NCBI GenBank assembly: GCA_003566795.1
Contig: PXBU01000070.1
Location: 1 to 14,026, forward strand
DNA: 14,026 bases
Direction: 5' to 3'
DNA from: Puniceicoccaceae bacterium
Lineage (GTDB): Bacteria > Verrucomicrobiota > Verrucomicrobiia > Opitutales > Coraliomargaritaceae
The notes under the pieces are model-generated. The model saw only the letters and a list, made by a program, of their open reading frames with translations. It was not told the DNA's origin and ran no database searches. This document shows positions 1 through 5,949 of this stretch, one piece after another. A program made the translations under genes and the position numbers. Every line of letters starts with the position of its first letter. Position 1 is the first letter of the stretch.

Positions 1-12
1 TCCCGCCACCTC

Positions 13-70
13 CATTTCTCGACGCGCTGCGCTTGCTCGAAACAAGCCAAGCGCAGCGCGTCGAGAAATG
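13..70. repeat. Long perfect palindrome (23-bp arms, 12-nt loop), REP-like
   Basis: Bases 13-35 and 48-70 are exact reverse complements (core CGACGCGCTGCGCTTG), separated by 12 bases. A third, slightly degenerate copy lies at 75-94 in the orientation of the right arm; it matches the reverse complement of 19-38 at 18 of 20 positions. As RNA this would fold into a very stable hairpin. No T-tract follows on the plus strand, so a simple intrinsic terminator is not favoured. It abuts a GIY-YIG gene. A dispersed REP-like element is my inference. Confidence 0.8.
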
Positions 71-108
71 CCTTGAGCAAACGCAGTGCGTCGAAAGGCT
101 TCTTACGC

Positions 109-387
109 GTGTATTACTTTTACATTCTAAAATGTCAGGGCGACCAACTCTATGTCGGATCTTGCGCGGATTTGAAAATCCGTTTTCAAAAGCACCAGTC
201 TGGCTGTGGGGCAGAGTTTACTCGTCGATTTCCCCCTGAAGCAGTTGCTTATTCAGAAAAGTTTCCGACACGCGAGGAAGCCGTCCAGCGCGAGCTGCAA
301 GTTAAGCGCTGGTCACAAAAGAAAAAGCGGGCCTTGATCGCTGGAGATTTCGACAATTTAAAGCGTCTGAGTATATCTCACGATTGA
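109..387 (+). CDS. GIY-YIG nuclease superfamily protein (YhbQ/UPF0213-like)
   Basis: A small single-domain GIY-YIG protein of about 92 residues. The N-terminal strand reads YYFYILKC and is followed by LYVGS, the degenerate GIY and YIG elements. Next come the arginine helix (DLKIRFQKH) and the glutamate helix (REEAVQRELQVKRWS), which supply the Arg and Glu expected for metal-dependent cleavage. I prefer the GTG at 109 because family members begin at this strand; the frame is open back to a TTG at 73, but those twelve codons are encoded by the adjacent repeat. The AAAGG at 94-98 is a possible ribosome site. Members of this family are of uncertain role (DNA repair or mobile-element association). 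The gene sits directly downstream of a long palindrome and upstream of a broken paralogue. Confidence 0.8.
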   Translation: MYYFYILKCQGDQLYVGSCADLKIRFQKHQSGCGAEFTRRFPPEAVAYSEKFPTREEAVQRELQVKRWSQKKKRALIAGDFDNLKRLSISHD

Positions 388-390
388 AAC

Positions 391-582
391 CTCAAACGCC
401 GCCTCAGCGAACATAACCGTGGACAGGTCACCTCCACCGCAAGATTCGCTCCTTACGACCTGGTCTTTTAGGCCGCCTTCGACAGTGCCCGAACGGCGCG
501 GAATTTTGAGGATTATTTGAAAACCGGATCCGGCAAAGCCTTCGGGAACAAACGCCTTTGGCCGGTAAGTGACCCCGCCTAA
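391..582 (+). pseudogene. Broken second GIY-YIG domain (lacks N-terminus, internal stop)
   Basis: Reading on in the same frame after the TGA at 385-387 gives LKRRLSEHNRGQVTST, then APYDLVF, a TAG stop at 469-471, and then the GIY-YIG tail EDYLKTGSGKAFGNKRL, ending at TAA 580-582. This is the second half of a GIY-YIG domain from a different subfamily than the preceding gene (the tail LKTGSG..F..KRL is characteristic). The GIY and YIG strands are missing. The remnant begins exactly where the first gene ends and stays in its frame, which suggests a deletion that joined two tandem GIY-YIG genes. It is non-functional as written. Confidence 0.7.
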
Positions 583-765
583 AAGAATACCCGATTTATC
601 ATCGAAGAAGCCAAAGTCCAGTCATGGGAGTTGGCTAGCGCCAATTACTGCAGTGAAGAAACTGTGCGCAACCTCGGCGAGCTGGGAGAATCCGCAGAGG
701 TCTATTTCCGCGCAACATTGGACAGTCGAATCGATTGGCAACTGAACGCATTACTGGAGAAATGA
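583..765 (+). pseudogene. C-terminal remnant of an unrecognised gene
   Basis: An open frame of 60 codons without a start runs from the stop at 580-582 to TGA 763-765. It includes FIIEEAKVQSWELAS, then EETVRNLGELGE and a charged end, WQLNALLEK. Composition and codon choice look protein-like and helical, but I do not recognise the family. It overlaps the last 15 bases of the convergent ATPase gene. It is probably the tail of a gene whose front was lost in the same rearrangement that truncated the GIY-YIG copy. A chance open frame is possible. Confidence 0.4.
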
Positions 766-1905
766 CCGCAAGCCAGTGGCGCTCACGGTTTTGGATAAGG
801 GGAAGGAGGCTCCCTGCGGAATGATGATCACAGCCTGGCTCGCCTGGAGTGTTTCCATACTCTCGACCAGACCGGGCGTTACTTTTGGCGAAAGGGTGCG
901 CTTGATTTCCACGGCGAGGATCTCGCCGTCGGCCTTTTCAATAACGAGGTCCACCTCCGCACCTGCGTGCGTGCGGTAATGGCTGGCAGTCGCGCCCTTC
1001 GGCAGACAGCGTAGAATTTGCTCGATACAAAAGCCTTCCCAGGAAGCCCCGCACAGTGGATGCCCGAGTAGCTGCTCCAGACTCTGGAGACCGGCAAGCG
1101 TGTGCAGAATACCACTGTCCCGCCAATAGACTTTGGGCGATTTGACCAGACGCTTTCCGGCATTGCGGGTCCATGGTGGCAGTGACCGCACCAGGTAGAG
1201 CCCTTCGAGTAGATCGAGATAGCGGCGGGCGGTCTTGCCATCGATGCCGAGCGAGCCTGCCAGCTTGCTGAGATTGAGCGTGGCCCCTTGCAGGTGGGCG
1301 AGCATGGTGCAGAAACGGCGGAGCAGAATCGGGGCTGCGGTGATGCCCTGTTGCGGCAAATAGCGCTCCACATAGCTGGTGATGAAATCCTCCCGCCACT
1401 GAATCGAACTCTCCGCATCCGGCGCAAGGTAGCTGTCCGGGTAGCCGCCGCGTTCCCAGAGCGTTTGCAGGGCCTCATCCGGCTCGAGCAGCTCAAGCAA
1501 CTCGAGCGGACTGAGCTCCAGATAGCTGATGCGTCCAGCCAGTGTTTCCGAGCTTTGCTGCAGGAGCTCCGGCGAGGCGGAACCGAGCAGGAGAAAATGC
1601 CCTGCTTTTTCGCCCGCCTGCCGCCGCTCGTCGATCAGGCTACGCAGTAATGGAAAGAGATCCGGCACACGCTGGACTTCATCCAGAATCACGAGTTGCC
1701 CCCCGAAGCCGGAAAGATAAAGCTCGGGATCGGAGAGTTTTGCCAGGTCCGATGGCCGCTCCAAATCGAGGTAGTGAGTGGGTTTGCCCAGATCCAAGCC
1801 GCGGGCCAAAGTGGTTTTCCCCACCTGCCTCGATCCCAGCAACGCGACGGCGGGCGACTGTTGGAGACGCTTATGCAGAGTCGATCTAAGTTGGCGCGGG
1901 ATCAT
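751..1905 (-). CDS. AAA-type ATP-binding protein with DUF4143 C-terminal domain
   Basis: A 384-residue protein with the two-part layout of the widespread 'ATPase (AAA+ superfamily), DUF4143' family. The N-terminal AAA core has Walker A GSRQVGKTT (24-32), Walker B LVILDEVQ (71-78, D75/E76) and a sensor strand LLLGSAS (105-111). The second half holds a winged-helix-like region and then DUF4143, ending in GAEVDLVIE and AVEIKRT, which resemble the strands of a PD-(D/E)xK nuclease fold. Length is normal for the family. An AGG lies five bases before the ATG. These proteins are common, often horizontally acquired and of unknown role; links to toxin-antitoxin or defence loci are suggested by context only. 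It stands alone here, among remnants and a toxin-antitoxin pair. Confidence 0.9.
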   Translation of the reverse strand: MIPRQLRSTLHKRLQQSPAVALLGSRQVGKTTLARGLDLGKPTHYLDLERPSDLAKLSDPELYLSGFGGQLVILDEVQRVPDLFPLLRSLIDERRQAGEKAGHFLLLGSASPELLQQSSETLAGRISYLELSPLELLELLEPDEALQTLWERGGYPDSYLAPDAESSIQWREDFITSYVERYLPQQGITAAPILLRRFCTMLAHLQGATLNLSKLAGSLGIDGKTARRYLDLLEGLYLVRSLPPWTRNAGKRLVKSPKVYWRDSGILHTLAGLQSLEQLLGHPLCGASWEGFCIEQILRCLPKGATASHYRTHAGAEVDLVIEKADGEILAVEIKRTLSPKVTPGLVESMETLQASQAVIIIPQGASFPLSKTVSATGLRSFLQ

Positions 1906-1967
1906 TTTACCTAGAAATTAAGGAATGGGTTCCGAAATTTCAAGGTCCAAATTTACTAAAATTCGCC

Positions 1968-2160
1968 TCAACGACTATCTCGGCCGAGCGCTATCGAAAG
2001 GCTTTTCCAACTTTCTTCACTCCAGCTTTTCGTTGGATTGGGACGCGCCTTACCTTCGGCCTTTAACGCGCGCTCTTTCGCCCGAGCGGCCTTCAAGCGC
2101 CGATCCCACTCACGCCGAGTTATTTTCGGCAAACCTGATCATATAGGCCAGTGATAGCAT
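1968..2160 (-). pseudogene. Frameshifted small gene, third member of the toxin-antitoxin operon
   Basis: A strong ribosome site AAGGAGA (2168-2174) stands seven bases before an ATG at 2160, only 17 bases after the toxin stop. That frame reads MLSLAYMIRFAENNSA and ends at once. Removing one T from the TTT at 2131-2133 instead gives about 63 residues: MLSLAYMIR, then LPKITRREWDRRLKAARAKE, then a Trp- and Ser-rich tail ending ALGRDSR at TGA 1968-1970. The downstream part is strongly charged and looks coding. Either a frameshift has inactivated the gene or a +1 shift is used. I do not recognise the family. Confidence 0.45.
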
Positions 2161-2176
2161 AAAACGGTCTCCTTGC

Positions 2177-2590
2177 TTACCGCAGAATGAGCTTCAACGC
2201 CTCCCGGGCATTTACAATCCGAACGCCCTCCACCTGCTTCAAGTGCAGTAAATCGTTCTTATCACCCGTCACGAGCAAGTCCGCCGCTCCGGTCACGGCG
2301 GTTGCCAGTATCCAATTATCGTCCGGATCCGGCGATTCGCCTCTGGATTCGGTCACTTCCACGACATGAGCCATCGAATCAAGATTCTCCAGCAACAAAC
2401 TGGCTTCCATCGGCTTGATGTAGCGCTTGAGTTTTTCGTAGCCCAGCACACGCTTGAGTTCATCGAGCTGCCAATCGGAGGTCACCAAATCGAAGCGTCC
2501 GTCTACCCAGGCCCGGTAGAGTTGATCGGGCGGAGTGCCCCTCGTCAGTAACGCACTGACGAGCACATTGCTATCGAGCACCAGATTCAC
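2177..2590 (-). CDS. PIN-domain ribonuclease toxin (putative TA toxin, PIN family)
   Basis: A PIN-domain protein matching the 'putative toxin-antitoxin system toxin component, PIN family' (TIGR00305/COG1569 type). Numbered from the GTG start, it shows the first acidic residue in LVLDSNVLVSALL (D6), the second in QLDELKRVL (E44), the third in SPDPDDN (D91) and TGDKNDLL (D110). Together these form the metal site for RNA cleavage. I chose GTG 2590 because family members start right at the first strand; a TTG at 2614 in the same frame would add eight residues. Both starts lie inside the antitoxin gene (overlap of 20 or 44 bases), so translation is probably coupled. The predicted role is an RNase held inactive by the upstream antitoxin. 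Confidence 0.88.
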   Translation of the reverse strand: MNLVLDSNVLVSALLTRGTPPDQLYRAWVDGRFDLVTSDWQLDELKRVLGYEKLKRYIKPMEASLLLENLDSMAHVVEVTESRGESPDPDDNWILATAVTGAADLLVTGDKNDLLHLKQVEGVRIVNAREALKLILR

Positions 2591-2810
2591 GAGACCAGGC
2601 GATAGCTTCGTCAACAGCAGCTTGGATCATTTCCGACGGCGTCTCCGCATTGCGCTCTTTGACCGATTCCACCGTCTCACGGAAAAGCGATTGCCGCACC
2701 GCATGATCCACGAACTTGGAGAGGTCTCCTTTCTTCGCTCCCCGTAACGCCAAATGCATGCGCACCATCCGGTTGGTTTTCTCGGGAATGACTAAAGTCC
2801 ATCGGCTCAT
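2571..2810 (-). CDS. Ribbon-helix-helix-like antitoxin of the PIN toxin
   Basis: A 79-residue protein beginning MSRWTLVIPEKTNRMVRMHLA. It has a short strand (RWTLVIPE), then helices around GAKKGDLSKFVDHAVRQSL, the layout of a ribbon-helix-helix DNA-binding domain. An acidic C-terminal helix (ETPSEMIQAAVDEAIAW) would wrap the toxin. The frame is open further upstream, but the added 27 residues fall in the promoter, so I place the start at ATG 2810. The gene precedes and overlaps the PIN toxin, the standard order in which antitoxin is made first. A TTGACA and two tandem 8-bp repeats just upstream suggest autoregulation. Confidence 0.75.
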   Translation of the reverse strand: MSRWTLVIPEKTNRMVRMHLALRGAKKGDLSKFVDHAVRQSLFRETVESVKERNAETPSEMIQAAVDEAIAWSRESGAR

Positions 2811-2846
2811 ATGCTTATAAACATACAAACATACACTGGATGTCAA
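2811..2846 (-). promoter_or_regulatory. Promoter and likely operator of the toxin-antitoxin operon
   Basis: On the minus strand a perfect -35 box TTGACA lies at 2841-2846, followed by an AT-rich stretch with -10 candidates (TATGTT at a 15-base spacing or TGTTTA at 17). Two tandem copies of GTATGTTT (plus-strand AAACATAC at 2819-2826 and 2827-2834) overlap the -10 area, a good position for binding by the antitoxin. The start codon follows within ten bases with no ribosome site, so the leader is very short. Confidence 0.5.
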
Positions 2847-3228
2847 GAAATTGAAAAGACATCCATTGAAAGACATTTTTGGGACACCCATAAAATTTAG
2901 CGAATCCAGAGGATTTTTAGGGTCTTAAGTTAGTGCCATTCGGGTCAGGCTATTTATATCCGCCCTTGCATTTCACCCCTGCTAACACCAGCGACTTTGC
3001 CGGGGCGATAGATCTCGGCGAGGGCCGCTGCCTCGTCGGGGATCGCCTCGTCCGACTCCAGCACGCCTTTTAGGTAGAAGGCGTAGTTTTCCGCATACTG
3101 CACATAAATGGATTCACCGGCCGTAACCGCGCAGCAGAATCAAAGACCCGATGCTCTATTACGAACAGACGTTTCGGCCGGACATCCTTGCCGCCGAAAC
3201 CCTTTTACGATGGGAATCGAGACCATGC
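2847..3228. other. Gene-free stretch with one coding remnant
   Basis: No intact gene is visible between the toxin-antitoxin promoter and the tRNA-flanking repeat. Minus-strand 2954-3130 keeps a protein-like frame, described separately; the rest shows no recognisable gene, tRNA or clear hairpin. GC content climbs from the AT-rich promoter end to the GC-rich tRNA side, which fits a junction between DNA of different origin. Confidence 0.4.
2954..3130 (-). pseudogene. C-terminal coding remnant, family unknown
   Basis: A minus-strand frame without a start reads AVTAGESIYVQYAENYAFYL, then KGVLESDEAIPDEAAALAEI, and stops at TAA 2954-2956. The acidic, aromatic-rich peptide looks like real protein. 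Upstream the frame is closed by a TGA near 3147, and plausible coding continues in another frame (RPKRLFVIEHRVF), suggesting a decayed gene with a frameshift. I cannot name the family. Confidence 0.35.
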
Positions 3229-3270
3229 TTCGAACCCCTCCTTCCTCCCGGTGGTCGGGGCGGAGGGATT
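3229..3270. repeat. Direct repeat, outer copy, carrying the tRNA-Pro 3' end
   Basis: An exact 42-bp copy of 3355-3396. Its inner 19 bases (3252-3270) equal the last 19 bases of the tRNA-Pro gene including CCA; the other 23 bases are the tRNA's downstream flank. The copy lies 126 bp from the original, on the accessory side. This resembles an attachment-site duplication, though a short tandem duplication would also explain it. Confidence 0.75.
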
Positions 3271-3354
3271 GCTGCGCCATCTTCGCTCCCTGCGGTCGCT
3301 GCGTCGAACCCGGGGGCATCCCGCTGCGCGTGATGGTGCCGCTGCGCGTCACTT

Positions 3355-3396
3355 TTCGAACCCCTCCTTCCTCCCGGTGGTCGGGGCGGAGGGATT
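3355..3396. repeat. Direct repeat, inner copy, overlapping the tRNA-Pro 3' end
   Basis: Identical over 42 bp to 3229-3270. Bases 3378-3396 belong to the tRNA gene (3' acceptor strand, part of the T arm, CCA) and 3355-3377 to its downstream flank. The 84 bp between the copies holds an 11-bp direct repeat (CCGCTGCGCGT at 3321-3331 and 3339-3349). Confidence 0.75.
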
Positions 3397-3456
3397 CGAA
3401 CCCCCGACCCTCTGCTCCCAAAGCAGATGCGCTAGCCAGGCTGCGCTACGCCCCGT
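3378..3456 (-). tRNA. tRNA-Pro (anticodon UGG), CCA encoded, anomalous anticodon loop
   Basis: The minus strand folds as a cloverleaf. The acceptor stem CGGGGCG/CGCCCCG has the C1-G72 pair typical of bacterial tRNA-Pro. The D arm is GCGC/GCGC with G18-G19, and the T arm carries TTCGAAT. A73 is followed by a genomic CCA (3378-3380). The anticodon stem TCTGC/GCAGA closes a loop TTTTGGGA of eight bases instead of the usual seven (TTTGGGA), one extra T. Aligned from the 3' side, the anticodon is UGG, reading CCA and other proline codons. Other identity elements (G35, G36, G37, A73) are intact. A TTGACA sits at 3498-3503 on the minus strand without a clear -10 box. Confidence 0.88.
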
Positions 3457-3711
3457 CACCGATAGAAGAGGCCGGAGTCCATCAGAATATCATCTGCTGT
3501 CAACGCGGATTTTGCGGAATTTTGCTTCACCGCTCGCTTCTTCCTCAGGGCGCTTCTGGTAACCTAACATAAGCCTTTAATAATTGAAACCCGCCGACGA
3601 ATCAAAAGGATCCACCTTTTGGCAGGACAAAACTTGCGAGCAGAAAAATTCCCAGCCGCCACCCGTTCAAGCTTTCCACCCTTTCAACCTTGCATCGCTA
3701 GCCCAGCTTCA

Positions 3712-3748
3712 CTCAAAGAGCAAAGCATAAAGCCCACCTTCCCACCTC
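3712..3748 (+). promoter_or_regulatory. Leader element shared with the isochorismatase-like gene
   Basis: CTCAAAGAGC (3712-3721) is followed by 27 bases to the rsmA ATG. The same ten bases occur at 10906-10915, also exactly 27 bases before an ATG. In between, CCCACCTTC and CACC match at the same positions; overall 27 of 37 bases agree. The downstream proteins are unrelated. No Shine-Dalgarno site is present in either leader. Function unknown. Confidence 0.45.
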
Positions 3749-4579
3749 ATGCCGCTAAGCCCCAGTCAAACACGCATGCTGCTCAATCAACTGACGCATC
3801 AGCCGAACAAGAAGCTGGGGCAAAACTTTTTGGTGGATGGCAACATCGTGCGCAAGTCGGTTGAGTTGGCGGAATTAGGCCCCGCCGACAAGGTGGTGGA
3901 GGTCGGACCGGGCTTGGGGACCTTGACGCAGGCGATCCTTGACAGCGGGGCGCGGCTCTGGGCGGTGGAGCGGGACGCGACGCTGGCGGCTCACCTGCGG
4001 GAGCTTATCCCGAACGACCCAAATTTTGATTTAGTCGAGGGCGACTGTCTGGATGAGCCTCGCGCGGGTCTGCCGGATGCGGAGGCGGCGAACGGCTATA
4101 AAATAGTGGCCAATCTCCCGTATGCCGTTTCGACCCCCTGGATGGACGCGGTGCTGGCCGGGCCACTCCCGGAGCGGATGGTGCTCATGCTGCAAAAGGA
4201 GGCGGCGGAGCGCTACGCGGCCTCTCATGGGAGTAAGAGTTTTGGCGCGATTTCCATTTTCCTGCAGTCGGCCTACACGGTGACAGCCAAGCATCTGGTC
4301 GCCGCCGCATGTTTTCACCCGGCACCCAAGGTGGATTCCATCTTACTGCGGCTCGACCTGAGGCCCGACGCCTTGCGCTTCCCCGCGGCGGCGCGTGAAT
4401 GTGCGCGGCGGATCTTCACCCAGCGCCGCAAGCAACTCGGTGCGCTCTGCCGGAAAGAATCTGAACCCACCGCCAGCGATTGGTTTGATTCGCTGGTGGC
4501 TGGCGGGGTCGCACCTACGGTCCGCCCCGAAGAGCTGCCAATTCAGCATTGGCAAACGCTGGCCAAGGCTCTGTGCTGA
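3749..4579 (+). CDS. rsmA: 16S rRNA (adenine1518/1519-N6)-dimethyltransferase RsmA/KsgA
   Basis: This enzyme dimethylates the two adjacent adenines in the 3'-terminal hairpin of 16S rRNA using S-adenosylmethionine, a late step in 30S subunit maturation. The 276-residue protein has the family N-terminal signature KKLGQNFLVD (21-30), the SAM-binding motif EVGPGLG (51-57), an acidic residue after the next strand (ERD, 74-76) and the catalytic NLPY (122-125). A helical C-terminal domain carries FTQRRKQLGALCR. Length is normal. ATG 3749 is the natural start; it has no Shine-Dalgarno site but a C-rich leader shared with another gene of the window. A symporter gene starts five bases after the stop. 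Confidence 0.95.
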   Translation: MPLSPSQTRMLLNQLTHQPNKKLGQNFLVDGNIVRKSVELAELGPADKVVEVGPGLGTLTQAILDSGARLWAVERDATLAAHLRELIPNDPNFDLVEGDCLDEPRAGLPDAEAANGYKIVANLPYAVSTPWMDAVLAGPLPERMVLMLQKEAAERYAASHGSKSFGAISIFLQSAYTVTAKHLVAAACFHPAPKVDSILLRLDLRPDALRFPAAARECARRIFTQRRKQLGALCRKESEPTASDWFDSLVAGGVAPTVRPEELPIQHWQTLAKALC

Positions 4580-4584
4580 ATACC

Positions 4585-5910
4585 ATGAACCCGATACGCT
4601 GGAAACTTCATTGGCAGATTCTGCTGGCGCTCGGTCTGGCCGCGCTCTTTGGCTTGGGGATCCTGCCGGGGGCCGAAGAAAGCTTTCGCCATGGCATGCT
4701 CGCCTTTTGCGACTTCATTGGCACGCTCTTCCTCAACGCGCTCAGAATGGTAATCGTGCCGCTGGTAGTGGCCTCGATCATCGGTGGTGTCATGCACCTC
4801 GGTGCCGAGAAGGGCGTCGGCCGGATCGGTGGCAAGACCTTGCTCTACTACACCGCCAGCGGTGCTGTCGCAGTCATCGTCGGACTGTTTGTGGTGAACC
4901 TGGTCGGGCCCGGTCGTGTCGATGCGGAGACGGCGCAAGCCCTACTGGGTGAGGCACAGATCACCTCCAGCGAGCAGGGCCTGATGGGGCAAGTCGAGGA
5001 CCGCGGTGCGGGCGATATCGTGGAGATCTTTCTCCGTATGTTCCCCACCAACATCGTAAGCGCGGCGGCCGATAATGGACAATTGCTGGGTGTGATTGTT
5101 TTTTCCATCCTATTCGGACTCTTCATCGGTAGGCTCCGTCCGGAGTTGCGCGAGGTACAGCAAAAGTTCTGGGACAGTGTGCAGCAGGTCATGCTGATGC
5201 TGACGGAGCTGATTATCCGCTTCGCGCCCATCGGCGTCTTTGGCCTGGTCACCCCGAAGCTATTGGAGGCGCCGATCGATAAGTTATTCGGTGCCATCCT
5301 CGCTTTTTTTCTGACCGTGTTGCTGGCACTTTTGATCCATTTTGTCATCAACCTTGCGCTGATCCTTAAATTCTGCGGCAAGGTCAACCCGTGGCAGCAC
5401 TACAAAGCGATGAGTCCAGTTCTGCTGACGGCATTTTCCACCTCCAGCTCTGCCGCCACCTTGCCCTTGACGATGGAAACCGTGGAGCAGCGGTCGGGCG
5501 TCTCCGGGAAGACTTGCTCCTTCACCCTGCCGCTCGGAGCCACCGTCAACATGGACGGCACGGCGCTGTATGAGTGCGTGGTGGTCATTTTCATTGCGCA
5601 GCTTTTTGCTTCCATCGGCGGCGTGCCGCTGGACATCGGGCAGCAGCTACTCGTCGTCTTCCTCGCGCTGGCCACCAGCATCGGCGTGGCCGGCATCCCT
5701 GCCGCCAGCCTGGTCGCCATCGCCGTGATCCTACCAGTGGTCGGGCTCCCGGTGGAGGCGATCGGCGTCATCTGGGCAACCGACCGCCTGCTCGACATGT
5801 GCCGCACCGCCGTCAATGTTTTCTCTGACACGGTCGCCGCCGTTGTGATCGCCCGCTCCGAGGGCGAAAGCCCTTACGGGGACGTTGAACTTTCAACATC
5901 GAATGAATAG
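4585..5910 (+). CDS. Dicarboxylate/amino acid:cation symporter (DAACS family, GltP/DctA type)
   Basis: A 441-residue inner-membrane transporter of the glutamate/aspartate and C4-dicarboxylate symporter family, importing anionic substrates with H+ or Na+. Several hydrophobic segments are followed by the family hallmarks: the re-entrant loop motif STSSSAATLPL (near residue 285), NMDGTALYE (near 322), GIPAASLVAIAVIL and the substrate-binding helix DRLLDMCRTAVNVFSD. The Arg in DMCRTAVN occurs in acidic amino acid transporters, hinting at glutamate or aspartate, but I would not fix the substrate. An acidic, variable loop around LLGEAQITSSEQG replaces a shorter one in some relatives. I chose ATG 4585 (MNPIRWK) over an in-frame TTG at 4549 inside rsmA. 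The five-base gap to rsmA suggests co-transcription. Confidence 0.92.
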   Translation: MNPIRWKLHWQILLALGLAALFGLGILPGAEESFRHGMLAFCDFIGTLFLNALRMVIVPLVVASIIGGVMHLGAEKGVGRIGGKTLLYYTASGAVAVIVGLFVVNLVGPGRVDAETAQALLGEAQITSSEQGLMGQVEDRGAGDIVEIFLRMFPTNIVSAAADNGQLLGVIVFSILFGLFIGRLRPELREVQQKFWDSVQQVMLMLTELIIRFAPIGVFGLVTPKLLEAPIDKLFGAILAFFLTVLLALLIHFVINLALILKFCGKVNPWQHYKAMSPVLLTAFSTSSSAATLPLTMETVEQRSGVSGKTCSFTLPLGATVNMDGTALYECVVVIFIAQLFASIGGVPLDIGQQLLVVFLALATSIGVAGIPAASLVAIAVILPVVGLPVEAIGVIWATDRLLDMCRTAVNVFSDTVAAVVIARSEGESPYGDVELSTSNE

Positions 5911-5949
5911 CCCACTCCACTCTCCAATCCACCATAACTCCACAACGCT

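Noticed and set aside
879..1496. Long alternative frames inside the ATPase gene
   Set aside because: They are Arg/Ser/Pro-rich shadows typical of GC-rich coding DNA; the DUF4143 ATPase frame explains the region fully.
1925..2146. Plus-strand 73-codon open frame
   Set aside because: It runs antisense to the better supported frameshifted gene with a strong ribosome site, and has no ribosome site or recognisable domain itself.
2177..3396. CRISPR array or integrase gene in the accessory region
   Set aside because: The only direct repeats are the 42-bp pair and short ones between them, with no regular spacers; no tyrosine or serine recombinase motif was seen.
3108..3572. Plus-strand 154-codon open frame across the tRNA-Pro gene
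   Set aside because: It reads antisense through the tRNA and both 42-bp repeats; its repeated peptide simply reflects the DNA repeat.
3603..3621. Hairpin CAAAAGG/CCTTTTG as an intrinsic terminator
   Set aside because: The stem is only seven pairs, AT-rich, with no following T-tract and no gene ending just before it on either strand.
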